The translations under genes and the position numbers were made by a program. The notes under the pieces are model-generated. The model ran no database searches. It had not been told where the DNA came from and saw only the letters and a program-made list of their open reading frames with translations. Positions 15,462 through 24,957 of a stretch of DNA of 64,000 nucleotides are shown piece by piece. Origin of the DNA: NORP110 sp051251595. GTDB taxonomy: Bacteria; Pseudomonadota; Alphaproteobacteria; Rhodobacterales; Rhodobacteraceae. The DNA is taken from assembly GCA_051251595.1 (NCBI GenBank), contig JBPOFA010000002.1, forward strand, positions 248,001-312,000, in the 5' to 3' direction. Every line of letters starts with the position of its first letter. The first letter of the stretch is position 1.

Positions 15462-17723
15462 TTATTGCGCCTGCTTTTTATTGGTGGTGTGACCGTCGTC
15501 GCCGTGAATGGGCAAGCGTATCTCTGCGCATGCGCCAAAGCGGTCGACGTCAAGTCCAAATGGCACGGCGTCCGTCAGGGTAAGGCTGCCGCCGTGCTCT
15601 TCGATAATCTTTTTGACAATGGGCAATCCCAACCCAGTGCCCTTTTCACGCGTCGTTACATAGGGTTCAAACAGACGCGCCCGGTCTTCTGGAAGACCGA
15701 TGCCATTGTCGGAAATCGTGATCAATGCCTTGTCGTCTTCCGTGGACAGGTGGATTCGGATTTCGCCGGAGATATCTGATCCGGAGTGTTTTTCAGTATA
15801 ACTTTCAATGGCTTCTCCTGCGTTTTTGATCAGATTGGTCAGCGCCTGGCCAATCATCGTCGCATCCAGATCAGCGTGGATTTCACGTTCGGGAACGTCC
15901 GCTACAATCGAAATGTCCGGCTGGCCGCTTTGCTGCAGGACGATTGCGTCATTCAGCAGCTTGACCAGATCGCGGTCGCGCCGTTCTGGTTCGGGCATTC
16001 TGGCGAATTTCGAAAACTCATCAACAATGCGGCGCAAGTCATTGGTTTGACGGATGATTACGTCTGCGTATTGTTCCAAATCCGGGGCCGCATCGCCGAC
16101 CAATGGTGCGAATTTACGCTTAACCCGTTCGGCGGACAGTTGAATTGGGGTGAGCGGGTTTTTGATTTCATGGGCAATGCGGCGGGCCACGTCGCCCCAG
16201 GCTGCCATGCGCTGTGCTGTCACAAGGTCGGTCACGTCATCAAAGGTGACAACATAGCCTTCAAGCTCTCCCTCGGTGTTGCGCCGGGTTGCCATGCGCA
16301 CCAACAGGTTTTCCAGCTTGCCGGCGCGGGCCATGCGGATTTCATCCTGCGCGACATTCGCGCCGCTGGCCTGAAGCCGCTCAAACAGCTGTCCAAACTC
16401 CGGAACGGCGGTTTCAATATCGATGCCGTGTTCTGACCCGCCAGACAGGCTTAGCAGCCGTTCAGCAGATCGGTTCACAAACTGCACGCGACCTTCGCTG
16501 TCCAGCCCGACAACGCCGCCGGTGACAGAGGACAAGACGGAATCAAACAGCAAACGGCGGTTTTCGATCTGTTGGTTGTTTTCCAACAGCGTGTCGCGCT
16601 GTCCCTTCAGTTGCTTGGTCATTTGGTTGAACAAACGGCTGAGCATGGCGATTTCATCATCGCCTTCTTCTTCGATGACCTGGATGTCCAGATCCCCTGC
16701 GCCGACGCGCTGTGCGGCACCGGCCAAACGCCCGACAGGCCCGGCAAGCCGTTCCGCAAACCACAGCCCAAGCCATGTTGCCGCCAGAATAACGATAACC
16801 GCAAATCCCAGATAGATCAGACCGAATTCGAACAGCAATCTGCCGCGTTCGCTTTCCAACTGGTTGTAAAGATTAACAGTTTCCTTGGTTTCGTCCAAAA
16901 GGTTAAGGATTTTCCCGTCCACGTCGCGTGTAACGTAGAGCAAGCGATCAGCAAAATTGTCCAGCGAGACAAGGGCGCGGAATTCATTCAGATCCCAGTC
17001 CTGAATGACCACGATTTCCCCGGTCAGTGCCTTGGTGATCTGGTCTTCCGTCGGTTGTTCGTAGTCAAATAGATAGGATCGTTCGCCGCGCGCACGTATG
17101 TTGCCAGAGCCATCAATGACATACGCTTCGCGCAGGCCGCGCTGGACCTGAATCTGACCGCTTGTTAGCAACTGTCGCAGATCCCCGTCAGAAATGAAGT
17201 TCTGGCCGCGTCGGCTGACGTTCAGGTAATTGGCCAGTGCGCCTGTGTCTTCGATCAGATCCTGTTGATGCTCGGTCTCATAGGCCTCCGCCGCCGCCAA
17301 AGAGTTTCCGACCACATCGCGCACCCGTTCGGAAAACCACCCTTCCAGGCCGACATTCACCGTCAGCGTGGCAAAGATCGCGACCAGCACCGTCGGAATA
17401 AGCGCAATCAAGGCAAAAACGCCGGTCAATCGCAGGTGCAACCTGGACCCGGCAGATTTGGCGCGGCGGGCCGCAATCATTTGGGCGACGCGCTGAATGA
17501 CCAGCGCGGCCACGACCAGAATATAAACGAGGTCTGCTAAAAGGATCAGACGCAACAAGGGGGCCGACGCGCTTTGATCAAGCGGCCCCAAAACCAGATA
17601 TGTCAAGAACGTCAGGACCGGTCCAAGAATGACCAGACCAAGCGTCGCCGCATTCTGAAAACGCCGCTGGCGCCTGATCCTGTTCAGACGCTGCCAGCTC
17701 GACGTTCGGACACTAGCCCGCAC
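15462..17723 (-). CDS. ntrY: Membrane sensor histidine kinase NtrY
   Basis: The product is 753 aa. Several N-terminal membrane helices flank a large extracytoplasmic loop, followed by HAMP (RLAGPVGRLAGAAQRVGAGDLD), a PAS domain (LFDSVLSSVTGGVVGLDSEGRVQFVN), the phosphoacceptor H-box IAHEIKNPLTPIQLSAERVKRKF, and the ATPase domain with ISDNGIGLP and GTGLGLPIVKKI. It phosphorylates NtrX. The GTG start at 17723 is preceded by GAGG at good spacing. It is 17 bp upstream of ntrX and 93 bp after ntrC. Confidence 0.95.
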   Translation of the reverse strand: MRASVRTSSWQRLNRIRRQRRFQNAATLGLVILGPVLTFLTYLVLGPLDQSASAPLLRLILLADLVYILVVAALVIQRVAQMIAARRAKSAGSRLHLRLTGVFALIALIPTVLVAIFATLTVNVGLEGWFSERVRDVVGNSLAAAEAYETEHQQDLIEDTGALANYLNVSRRGQNFISDGDLRQLLTSGQIQVQRGLREAYVIDGSGNIRARGERSYLFDYEQPTEDQITKALTGEIVVIQDWDLNEFRALVSLDNFADRLLYVTRDVDGKILNLLDETKETVNLYNQLESERGRLLFEFGLIYLGFAVIVILAATWLGLWFAERLAGPVGRLAGAAQRVGAGDLDIQVIEEEGDDEIAMLSRLFNQMTKQLKGQRDTLLENNQQIENRRLLFDSVLSSVTGGVVGLDSEGRVQFVNRSAERLLSLSGGSEHGIDIETAVPEFGQLFERLQASGANVAQDEIRMARAGKLENLLVRMATRRNTEGELEGYVVTFDDVTDLVTAQRMAAWGDVARRIAHEIKNPLTPIQLSAERVKRKFAPLVGDAAPDLEQYADVIIRQTNDLRRIVDEFSKFARMPEPERRDRDLVKLLNDAIVLQQSGQPDISIVADVPEREIHADLDATMIGQALTNLIKNAGEAIESYTEKHSGSDISGEIRIHLSTEDDKALITISDNGIGLPEDRARLFEPYVTTREKGTGLGLPIVKKIIEEHGGSLTLTDAVPFGLDVDRFGACAEIRLPIHGDDGHTTNKKQAQ

Positions 17724-17816
17724 GCTGCTACCTCACATGTTCACTGCTTTCGCAGCATTACCGCCAATGGTGGCTGTTCCCGGCTGACGCCGATTTGCCA
17801 CTCTATTGTTGCTGTT

Positions 17817-19184
17817 TTACATCAATTTGCGGCGGCGTGTCACGCGGATATCGAGCTCTGTGATCTTCTTTCTCAAAGTATTTCGGTTAATTCCCAACAA
17901 ATCGGCGCATTTCGCCTGATTTCCGCCGGTCGCATCCAAAGTAATTTCGATCAGAGGAACCTCTACTTCTTGCAAGATTCGCTGATACAGCCCGGCGGGC
18001 GGCAGGACGCCACCGTGCAAATCGAAATAACGGCGCAAATGTTTGGCGATTGAGGCGGACAGCTTGTCGTTGCTGCCCCCATCAAGGGGTTCCATCGCGG
18101 GTTGGCTGCCCAAAATGAACTCTACTTCGCTTTCAGAGATCTCATCTTCGGACGATGTTACGACCAATCGGCGAATCGTGTTTTCCAATTGGCGCACGTT
18201 GCCGGGCCAGGAATAAGTGCGGATCAGCGTTTTGGCATCGTTGGAGAATTGGCGCGGCGTCAGACCGTCGCGTTCTGCGCGGGCCAGAAAATGTTCCGCC
18301 AAAAGCGGGATGTCTTCGACCCGTTCGCGCAACGACGGAACCGCGACATTGACGCCCCCCAGGCGATAGTAAAGGTCCTGACGAAATGCGCCGGCCTCCA
18401 TCTTCTGGGCCAGATCGGCCTGGCTGGTGGCCATGATGCGCGGGCCATTATCCGTGAGACTGTCCAGCATGCGCACGACGCGGGCCTGTGCCTCGTCATC
18501 CAGATCGCCGACTTCGTCAAACAGCAAAGACCCGTTTTTGGCCCGGCTCAGCAAGGTTGCCGGGCCTTCCATCGTTTCAAGATCAGCGGTGGCTGCAACA
18601 ACAAAGGGCAGATTGCGGCGGTCCGAAAAGTCGTGAATCGCGCGCGCGATTAGCGATTTCCCGGTGCCGCTTTCGCCGGTAATCAGAACAGGAAGATCGG
18701 TGTTCATGACCCGAGCAACAAGACGGTAGAGGGCCTGCATCGCAGCTGTGCGCCCAACCAATGGCAAATCGTCGCCCTGGCCCGGCTCAACCGTTTCTTC
18801 GCGCGGTTTTGTGGAGCGGCGTTTGACCTCTAGCGCGCGGGCGGCCCGTTTCATCAGGTCCGGTAGGTCAAAGGGCTTTGGCAGATAATCAAAGGCTTCG
18901 GCCTCTGCCGCTTGAATCGCGGTCATGATGTTGTTTTGCGCAGAGATGATGATCACCGGCAGGCCGGGGCGTTCGGCGCTGATTTTCGGAAGGGATTCCA
19001 AGCCGTTCCCGTCCGGCATCATCACGTCTGAAATAACCAGATCGCCTTTGCCTTCCTCGACCCATCTCATCAAGGTTACGAGGGACGATGTTGCGTGCAC
19101 TTTGCACCCTGCCCGCGTCAGGGCTTGTGTCAGAACTGTACGAATTGTTCGGTCGTCATCCGCGACCAGTATCGTTCCGTCCAT
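17817..19184 (-). CDS. ntrC: Nitrogen regulator NtrC, lacking GAFTGA
   Basis: The 455-aa response regulator has phosphoacceptor D53 (VISDVMMPDG), Walker A GESGTGKSL, Walker B GSLLFDEVGDL, WPGNVRQLEN and a Fis-type C-terminal HTH (NQAKCADLLGINRNTLRKKI). The segment that should contain GAFTGA is deleted: TLLSRAKNGSLLF follows directly. Rhodobacter capsulatus NtrC has the same lesion and is known to activate sigma-70 RNA polymerase, so this protein likely does the same. It is translationally coupled to ntrB (TAATG). Confidence 0.95.
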   Translation of the reverse strand: MDGTILVADDDRTIRTVLTQALTRAGCKVHATSSLVTLMRWVEEGKGDLVISDVMMPDGNGLESLPKISAERPGLPVIIISAQNNIMTAIQAAEAEAFDYLPKPFDLPDLMKRAARALEVKRRSTKPREETVEPGQGDDLPLVGRTAAMQALYRLVARVMNTDLPVLITGESGTGKSLIARAIHDFSDRRNLPFVVAATADLETMEGPATLLSRAKNGSLLFDEVGDLDDEAQARVVRMLDSLTDNGPRIMATSQADLAQKMEAGAFRQDLYYRLGGVNVAVPSLRERVEDIPLLAEHFLARAERDGLTPRQFSNDAKTLIRTYSWPGNVRQLENTIRRLVVTSSEDEISESEVEFILGSQPAMEPLDGGSNDKLSASIAKHLRRYFDLHGGVLPPAGLYQRILQEVEVPLIEITLDATGGNQAKCADLLGINRNTLRKKITELDIRVTRRRKLM

Positions 19185-20263
19185 TAGGTATTCTCCGTCA
19201 AGTTTTTAGGGGCAATGGGCAGGGAAATCCGGAACACTGTACGGCCTGGCACGGAATCTACCGTGATCCAGCCTTCGTGTTCGGAAATGATTTTGGACAC
19301 AAGGGCAAGGCCCAGGCCAGTTCCGTTTTCCCGTCCAGAAACAAAAGGTTCAAAAATATCCGCCGCGATTTCGGGGGGCAGCCCCGGTCCGTCATCGATG
19401 ATCTCGACCTGCAGCGGCAATGGGTTTCCGGACCCGTCTTTGCGGCGCAGGCGCAGGGACAGGTCGTAGAATGTCTTGATGCGAATGTGGCCCGGATCCT
19501 TGTCATTCGCTTCTGTGGCGTTTTTCAGAAGGTTCAGGAAGACCTGCAACATCTGGTCGCCATCCACATAGGTTGGCGGCAAGGAGGGGTCGAATTCTTC
19601 GGTGATCTTCATGCTGGCGGCAAAACCGACAGAGGCCGATTTGCGGGCCCGGTCCAACAGATCGTGCACGTTCACGGGCTTGCGTTCTGGTGGGCGTAGG
19701 TTTCCGAACTGTTCGACCTGTTCCAGCAGCGTCACGATGCGGCGGCTTTCGGCGACGATCAGGTCGGTCAGTTCCAAATCATCTGCAGATAGGTTCATCG
19801 ACAGCAGCTGTGCTGCCCCTGTGATGCCGGCCAGTGGGTTCTTGATCTCATGGGCCAGCATCTCTGCCATGCCAATCACGGACCGGGCGGATGATTTTAC
19901 CGAATGCGACCGACCAAGACGATCTGCCAGTTGCCGCGGCTCCATGATCATCAGAATATGGCCGGTGGCCCCGGTGATCGGTGCGATCTGGATGTTGCAT
20001 TGGATCGGGGCTTTGTTGCCGCCAGACACGTCAACATTGTTGATAAACAAGGCTGAATGGTCGTTTCGCACCCGGCTAAACGCGCCTTCCAGCGGGGCGT
20101 CGATGGCCAGACGGTCCAGCACCGGCGCGCCAAGGATGCTTTTGGCCGACGCGTTGAGGAATTGTTCAGAGGCCGGGTTGGCTTCGATGATCGTGTCGGT
20201 TTCGTCCATGACAAAAGCCGGAACAGGCAAAGAGACCCAGATAGATTCAAATCGTTTCGTCAT
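19184..20263 (-). CDS. ntrB: Nitrogen regulation histidine kinase NtrB
   Basis: This is the cytosolic kinase/phosphatase for NtrC, controlled by PII. The 359-aa product has an N-terminal PAS domain, H-box LAHEIKNPLAGITGA, an N-box near EANDKDPGH, and G-boxes EIIDDGPGLP and GTGLGLALVSKI. I place the start at ATG 20263, which overlaps the dusB stop as ATGA, rather than at an upstream TTG five codons earlier. The order nifR3-ntrB-ntrC is the classical Rhodobacter arrangement. Confidence 0.95.
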   Translation of the reverse strand: MTKRFESIWVSLPVPAFVMDETDTIIEANPASEQFLNASAKSILGAPVLDRLAIDAPLEGAFSRVRNDHSALFINNVDVSGGNKAPIQCNIQIAPITGATGHILMIMEPRQLADRLGRSHSVKSSARSVIGMAEMLAHEIKNPLAGITGAAQLLSMNLSADDLELTDLIVAESRRIVTLLEQVEQFGNLRPPERKPVNVHDLLDRARKSASVGFAASMKITEEFDPSLPPTYVDGDQMLQVFLNLLKNATEANDKDPGHIRIKTFYDLSLRLRRKDGSGNPLPLQVEIIDDGPGLPPEIAADIFEPFVSGRENGTGLGLALVSKIISEHEGWITVDSVPGRTVFRISLPIAPKNLTENT

Positions 20264-21243
20264 GCGGCATCCTGCCAATTGGTTTCAAGGGCTTCCGGGA
20301 GCAACGCCACGACAACTGTGCTGTCGCGTTCAGTTAGAATTGATTTGCGCAATGGGGCGGGTGTTTTGGCCTCGTCCATGTACCAGCCCAGATGTTTGCG
20401 GGCGACGCGGTGCCCCAGATCGTGCCCATAAAAGGACAGGCAGTCCTGATAGTGGCTGAGCGCGATTTCGCACAATTCCTGTGCCGTGGGATCGGTTGGT
20501 TTCGCCTGCCCGGCAAGTGCCGCGCTGAGCTGCGCAAGGAACCAGGGGCGCCCCTGAATGCCGCGCCCCACCATGATCCCGTCCGCGCCAGAGGCCGCCA
20601 ACGCGTCATGGGCGTTTTGTTCCGTTGTAATGTCGCCATTGGCGATCACGGGGATGTCGACGGCGGATTTCACATTAGCGATGGCCGCCCAGTCCGCCTG
20701 CCCTTTATAGAACTGACACCGGGTTCTGCCGTGGATCGTGATCATCTGAATCCCGGCGGCTTCTGCACGTTTTGCCAGATCTGCTGCATTCATCATATCG
20801 TCATCCCAGCCCAGTCGGGTCTTGAGGGTGACGGGGATGTCCACAGCTTTGACGACAGCCTCGATCAGGGTCAGGGCGTGATCCAGATCCTTCATCAGGG
20901 CCGAACCGGAATAGCCATTCGTGACCTTCTTGGCGGGACAGCCCATATTGATGTCAATCATCCGCGCCCCATTGTCCTGAACGATCCGCGCGGCCTGATC
21001 CATCCAATAGGCATCCCGTCCGGCGATCTGGACGGATGTGTTTTCGACATCGAATCCCAGCTCTGCCCGCTCGCGCACGCCGGGCTTGGATTGAACCATT
21101 TCCTGACTGGCAACCATTTCGCTGACCACAAGTCCCGCGCCGTGACGTTGCACAGCCTTTCGGAATGGCAAGTCGGTGATACCGGCCATCGGTGCCAGAA
21201 AAACTGGCGACGCAAGAGTAATATTTGCCACTTGAATAGACAA
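20260..21243 (-). CDS. dusB: tRNA-dihydrouridine synthase DusB (NifR3)
   Basis: This FMN enzyme reduces uridine in the D-loop of tRNA. About 327 aa. Signature stretches are VFLAPMAGITDLPFR, RMIDINMGCPAKKVTNGYSGSALM (with the catalytic Cys in GCPAKK), TIHGRTRCQFYKGQADW, and IANGDI. The start is probably TTG at 21243, eight bases after AAGGA; the longer open frame upstream lies over the divergent promoter region and has no family similarity. It is the first gene of the ntr operon, historically nifR3. Confidence 0.92.
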   Translation of the reverse strand: MSIQVANITLASPVFLAPMAGITDLPFRKAVQRHGAGLVVSEMVASQEMVQSKPGVRERAELGFDVENTSVQIAGRDAYWMDQAARIVQDNGARMIDINMGCPAKKVTNGYSGSALMKDLDHALTLIEAVVKAVDIPVTLKTRLGWDDDMMNAADLAKRAEAAGIQMITIHGRTRCQFYKGQADWAAIANVKSAVDIPVIANGDITTEQNAHDALAASGADGIMVGRGIQGRPWFLAQLSAALAGQAKPTDPTAQELCEIALSHYQDCLSFYGHDLGHRVARKHLGWYMDEAKTPAPLRKSILTERDSTVVVALLPEALETNWQDAA

Positions 21244-21418
21244 ACGCCTAATCCTTATGCATTCCAGTTGGAGGTAGCGATGCTTTGGTGCATTTGCAAT
21301 TCGCAAGGTGTAAAAAACAGACGTAATTCGGGATATGCCCAAAAAATGTGCAGAAGAGAGCGGCATTGTCAGTTTGCGTGCTGCGCCCTAAACAGAACTG
21401 CAAAAATTGAGGGCATAA
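21244..21418. promoter_or_regulatory. Divergent control region of the dusB-ntr operon and ispDF
   Basis: 175 bp separate the two divergent transcripts and must contain both promoters. AAGGA precedes dusB and GAGGG precedes ispDF. I do not see a confident -35/-10 pair or an NtrC-type palindrome. Open frames reaching across from both sides are spurious. Confidence 0.5.
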
Positions 21419-22561
21419 ATGACAATTTCCGCGATAATTGTAGCCGCGGGACGTGGCACGCGTCTTGGTGGAGAGATTCCCAAGCAATGGCGAGAGCTTG
21501 CAGGGCAGACCGTGGCCCGCCGTACGCTGACCTTGTTTGCGCAATCTCAGCTGATCGACCAGGTCGTCTTGGTGGTGCATCGCGACGACGTTGAACTGGC
21601 GCAAAGTCATTTGCCGGACCCGTCTATATCTATTGTCGTGGGTGGGGACAGTCGGGATGCCTCTGTTCGGGCGGGGCTGGAAGCGCTCGTGGGTAGTGCC
21701 ACTACGCGGGTGCTGATCCACGATGTGGCGCGGCCCTTGGTCCATCCAGATCTTTTGGGCAGAGTCTGCGCTGCGTTGGAGGTGCATAAAGGTGCTGCCC
21801 CTGCTGTCGCTGTGACCGATGCGCTGTGGCGCGGGCGGGATGCGGTGATCCGCGATGTTGTGGATCGGGCAGAGCTTTACCGTGCGCAAACCCCGCAAGG
21901 CTTTCATTTTGATGGTATTCTGGCGGCGCACCGGGCCCATCCCGGCGGTGCTTCGGATGATGTTGAGGTTGCCCGCGCAGCAGGTATAGAAGTCACCATG
22001 GTGCCCGGCGATGAGCAGAACCTGAAGATCACGGTTCCAGGCGATTTTGAGCGGGCGGAACAGATATTGGCAGCAGGACAAATGGATATACGGGTCGGAA
22101 ACGGATTTGACGTTCACCGTTTTGGTGAGGGGGATCATGTCATCTTATGCGGGGTCGAGGTTGCCCACAGTCGCGGGTTGCAGGGGCATTCTGACGCCGA
22201 TGTGGGGATGCACGCCCTAACGGATGCGATTTACGGCGCTTTGGCACAAGGAGACATCGGTCGTCATTTTCCGCCCAGTGATCCCCAGTGGAAAGGGGCC
22301 GCCAGCGAGATTTTTCTGGACCACGCTGTCACGCTGATGCGCGACATGGGCTATGCGCTTTCAAATGCGGATGTGACACTGATCTGCGAGTTTCCCAAGG
22401 TCGGGCCGCACGCGGACGCGATGGCGCAAGTTTTGGCGCGCATAATGGATGTGGCCCCGGATCGGGTCAGCGTTAAGGCGACGACGTCAGAAAAACTTGG
22501 GTTTACCGGACGCGGAGAAGGCATTGCTGCCAGCGCGACGGTTGCAATGGTGAAATCATGA
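21419..22561 (+). CDS. ispDF: Bifunctional IspD/IspF, MEP isoprenoid pathway
   Basis: This 380-aa fusion catalyses CDP-ME formation (IspD) and cyclisation to MEcPP (IspF). IspD covers about 1-215 with the nucleotide loop IIVAAGRGTRLGGEIPKQW, IHDVARPL and TPQGFHFD. IspF starts near residue 222 with IRVGNGFDVHRFGEGDHV, where the D-x-H metal ligands are visible, then GHSDADVGMHALTDAIYGAL and TTSEKLGFTGRGEG. The fusion is common in alphaproteobacteria. GAGGG precedes the ATG. It overlaps pgpA by 4 bp. Confidence 0.97.
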   Translation: MTISAIIVAAGRGTRLGGEIPKQWRELAGQTVARRTLTLFAQSQLIDQVVLVVHRDDVELAQSHLPDPSISIVVGGDSRDASVRAGLEALVGSATTRVLIHDVARPLVHPDLLGRVCAALEVHKGAAPAVAVTDALWRGRDAVIRDVVDRAELYRAQTPQGFHFDGILAAHRAHPGGASDDVEVARAAGIEVTMVPGDEQNLKITVPGDFERAEQILAAGQMDIRVGNGFDVHRFGEGDHVILCGVEVAHSRGLQGHSDADVGMHALTDAIYGALAQGDIGRHFPPSDPQWKGAASEIFLDHAVTLMRDMGYALSNADVTLICEFPKVGPHADAMAQVLARIMDVAPDRVSVKATTSEKLGFTGRGEGIAASATVAMVKS

Positions 22562-23070
22562 GCAAACTGATTGCGACGTTCTTTTATGTGGGCCTGTTGC
22601 GCCCTGCCCCCGGCACCTGGGGATCGGCCGCTGCAATCCCTGTGGCTTGGGTGATCCATGGGCTGGGCGGTTTTCCAGCGCTGGCCATCGCCACGCTGCT
22701 GGTCTTTGCCTTGGGCTGGTGGGCGACGGTTCAGGAAACCGCGGGCAAGGCGGATCATGATCCGTCGGAAATTGTTATTGACGAGGTCGTCGGGCAATGG
22801 ATCGCCCTGTTCCCATTGTCTGCCGGGTTGTGGTGGATGGGGTCTGACCCTTGGGTCTTTCCTTATCCCGGTTGGGTCGTCGGGTTTTTGATGTTCCGCC
22901 TGTTTGATATCTGGAAGCCAGGGCCTGTAGGTTGGGCGGATAAGCGCACGGATGCGTTTGGCGTCATGATGGATGATGTCATCGCCGGGATTATGGCGGC
23001 GGCGGTTGTGTTCTTTGCCGCGGCCTTCGCCCATCATGGCGCTTTGATCTGGGAGTATATCGTTGGATAG
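22558..23070 (+). CDS. pgpA: Phosphatidylglycerophosphatase A
   Basis: PgpA dephosphorylates phosphatidylglycerol phosphate in the inner membrane. The 170-aa protein shows the family motifs PAPGTWGSAAAIP, DPSEIVIDEVVGQW and FRLFDIWKPGPVGWAD, with hydrophobic helices between them. Start ATG overlaps the ispDF stop. Its last 8 bp overlap the TTG start of the cinA-type gene, so the three genes are cotranscribed. Confidence 0.95.
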   Translation: MSKLIATFFYVGLLRPAPGTWGSAAAIPVAWVIHGLGGFPALAIATLLVFALGWWATVQETAGKADHDPSEIVIDEVVGQWIALFPLSAGLWWMGSDPWVFPYPGWVVGFLMFRLFDIWKPGPVGWADKRTDAFGVMMDDVIAGIMAAAVVFFAAAFAHHGALIWEYIVG

Positions 23071-23542
23071 CACCGCTTTGGCCGTTTCGGTTCTGGAAGC
23101 GGCGCGAAAATCTGGCCTGATGATTGCGACAGCGGAGAGCTGTACAGGTGGCTTGATCAGCGGGGCTTTGACCGAAATCGCCGGATCCTCGGATGTGTTT
23201 GATCGAGGGTTCGTCACCTATTCCAATGCGGCCAAGATTGCGATGCTGGGGGTACAGCAGCAGACATTGGATTCATTTGGTGCAGTGTCAGAGCAGACCG
23301 CACAGGAAATGGCGCTTGGTGCCTTGTCCGGGTCTCTGGCAGATGTGGCTGTTTCAGTCACCGGGGTTGCGGGGCCCGGTGGCACTGCGCAAAAGCCCGA
23401 AGGGTTGGTGTGTTTCGGGATTGCCCGAAAGGGTGCACCAGTTCGTACGGAAGAAATCCAGTTTGGTGCGATTGGGCGCGCGAATGTCCGGGCGGCGACG
23501 GTTCACCATGCGCTAGAGTTGCTGTTGGAAGCGTGTTCTTAA
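23063..23542 (+). CDS. pncC: CinA C-terminal-type nicotinamide-nucleotide amidohydrolase (PncC)
   Basis: The 159-aa stand-alone CinA domain deamidates NMN in pyridine nucleotide recycling. TAESCTGGLISGALTEIAGSS and GFVTYSNAAKIAMLGV are the catalytic-site signatures, followed by SVTGVAGPGG. The start is TTG at 23063, within the pgpA end; no ATG lies near. The full-length CinA N-terminal domain is absent, as in many alphaproteobacteria. Confidence 0.93.
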   Translation: MDSTALAVSVLEAARKSGLMIATAESCTGGLISGALTEIAGSSDVFDRGFVTYSNAAKIAMLGVQQQTLDSFGAVSEQTAQEMALGALSGSLADVAVSVTGVAGPGGTAQKPEGLVCFGIARKGAPVRTEEIQFGAIGRANVRAATVHHALELLLEACS

Positions 23543-23701
23543 AAAGTCTAAAAGATGTGCGAACAGGCTGTCTGACGCATAAATAATAAGCGTTTTGCTA
23601 AATGCTCGATTTTTAATCTACCCTGTAGGTATCTGCCACTTTCCTTTGCGCCTCAATAACATTTCTTGCCCCGAACACTGGATTCCGAACGGGAGGGAAG
23701 A

Positions 23702-24901
23702 ATGGTAGGGGCTGATACAGCTTGGATAATCGTGGCAACCGCGCTTGTCCTATTCATGACATTGCCGGGCCTGGCTTTGTTTTACGGCGGGCTTGTTCGC
23801 GCGCGTAACGTCTTGAGCGTGTTCATGCATTGCTATGCAATTGCATGTTTGATGAGCGTGGCCTGGCTGGCCGTGGGGTATTCCATCGCATTTGGCAGCA
23901 GCGGCAACCTGCTTTGGGGCGGTTTGGACAAAATGTTCCTAATCGGGGTCACCGCAGACAGCCTGTCCGGCACCCTGCCCGAGGTTTTGTTTTTTGCCTT
24001 TCAGATGACCTTTGCGATCATCACGCCCGCCCTGATCGTCGGGGCCTATGTTGAACGTATCAATTTCGGATTTGTTCTATTGTTCTCAACACTTTGGATG
24101 TTGCTGTGCTATGCGCCCGTCGTGCATTGGATCTGGGGGGGCGGTTTGTTGTCGGACGGCGGCATTCTGGGGGCTGTTGGGGCCCGCGACTTTGCCGGTG
24201 GCATTGTGGTGCATGAAACCGCCGGGCTTGCGGCGCTGATCATCGCGGTCATGTTGGGCGCGCGTAAGGTCAATACAAAACCACCGCACAATCCGGGATA
24301 TGTCATGATCGGTGCGGCCATGCTTTGGGTTGGATGGTTCGGCTTTAATGGCGGATCGCAGCTGGCAGCGGATGGCGGCGCGGCTATGGCATTGACCGTG
24401 ACCCATATCTCTGCGGCGATGGCCTCGCTCAGCTGGGCGGCATGGGAGCGGATCAAATACGGCAAAGCCTCTCTTGTGGGGATTGTGACCGGGACGATCG
24501 CCGGGTTGGCCTCTATCACGCCGGCCTCTGGGTTTGTTGGCCCGGTTGAGGCGCTGATCATTGGTGCGATTGCCGGTGTCTTGTGTCAGGAAGCAGTTGG
24601 CCTGATCCGCAACAAGCTGCAGATCGACGACACGCTGGACGTTTTTGCCGTGCACGGCGTCGGCGGGATCTTTGGCACGATTATGATCGCGGTCTTTGGC
24701 ACCCTTGGTTTTGCCAATGATGCAACCTGGACGGCTCAATTGGGGGCGCTGCTTATCGTCGGCGTTTTCACAACGGTTGTGACGGTTATTCTGGTCAAGC
24801 TGTGCGGCGCATTGGTTGGATTTCGGGTTGATGAAGAATCGGAATTTCAAGGGCTTGATCTTAGCCAGCATGGCGAAAGCGCTTATGACCACCAGTCATA
24901 A
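23702..24901 (+). CDS. amtB: Ammonium transporter
   Basis: The 399-aa AmtB/Mep channel imports ammonium across the inner membrane. It has about 11 helices; GLALFYGGLVRARNVLSVFMH, FQMTFAIITPALIVGAYVERI (gate region), WIWGGGLL and FDVFAVHGVGGIFGT-like DVFAVHGVGGI (pore histidine) are visible. The start is ATG at 23702 behind GGGAGGGAAG; an upstream in-frame ATG adds 12 residues without an RBS. No glnK lies beside it, so PII control must act in trans. It lies about 2.5 kb from the start of the ntr operon. Confidence 0.94.
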   Translation: MVGADTAWIIVATALVLFMTLPGLALFYGGLVRARNVLSVFMHCYAIACLMSVAWLAVGYSIAFGSSGNLLWGGLDKMFLIGVTADSLSGTLPEVLFFAFQMTFAIITPALIVGAYVERINFGFVLLFSTLWMLLCYAPVVHWIWGGGLLSDGGILGAVGARDFAGGIVVHETAGLAALIIAVMLGARKVNTKPPHNPGYVMIGAAMLWVGWFGFNGGSQLAADGGAAMALTVTHISAAMASLSWAAWERIKYGKASLVGIVTGTIAGLASITPASGFVGPVEALIIGAIAGVLCQEAVGLIRNKLQIDDTLDVFAVHGVGGIFGTIMIAVFGTLGFANDATWTAQLGALLIVGVFTTVVTVILVKLCGALVGFRVDEESEFQGLDLSQHGESAYDHQS

Positions 24902-24928
24902 AGGGTTTTGACAGGTCGTTTGAACATT

Positions 24929-24957
24929 GGGGCTGACCGGACCGGTTGGCCCCTTTT
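24929..24957 (+). terminator. Intrinsic terminator after amtB (probably bidirectional)
   Basis: GGGGC, TG, ACCG, a 3-base loop, CGGT, TG, GCCCC form a long hairpin with wobble pairs, followed by TTTT. It lies exactly between convergent amtB and the RatA-type gene. Confidence 0.8.

Noticed and set aside
20392..21594. 400-aa plus-strand frame covering dusB and the ispD start
   Set aside because: It overlaps two conserved genes in other frames and has no family-like sequence.
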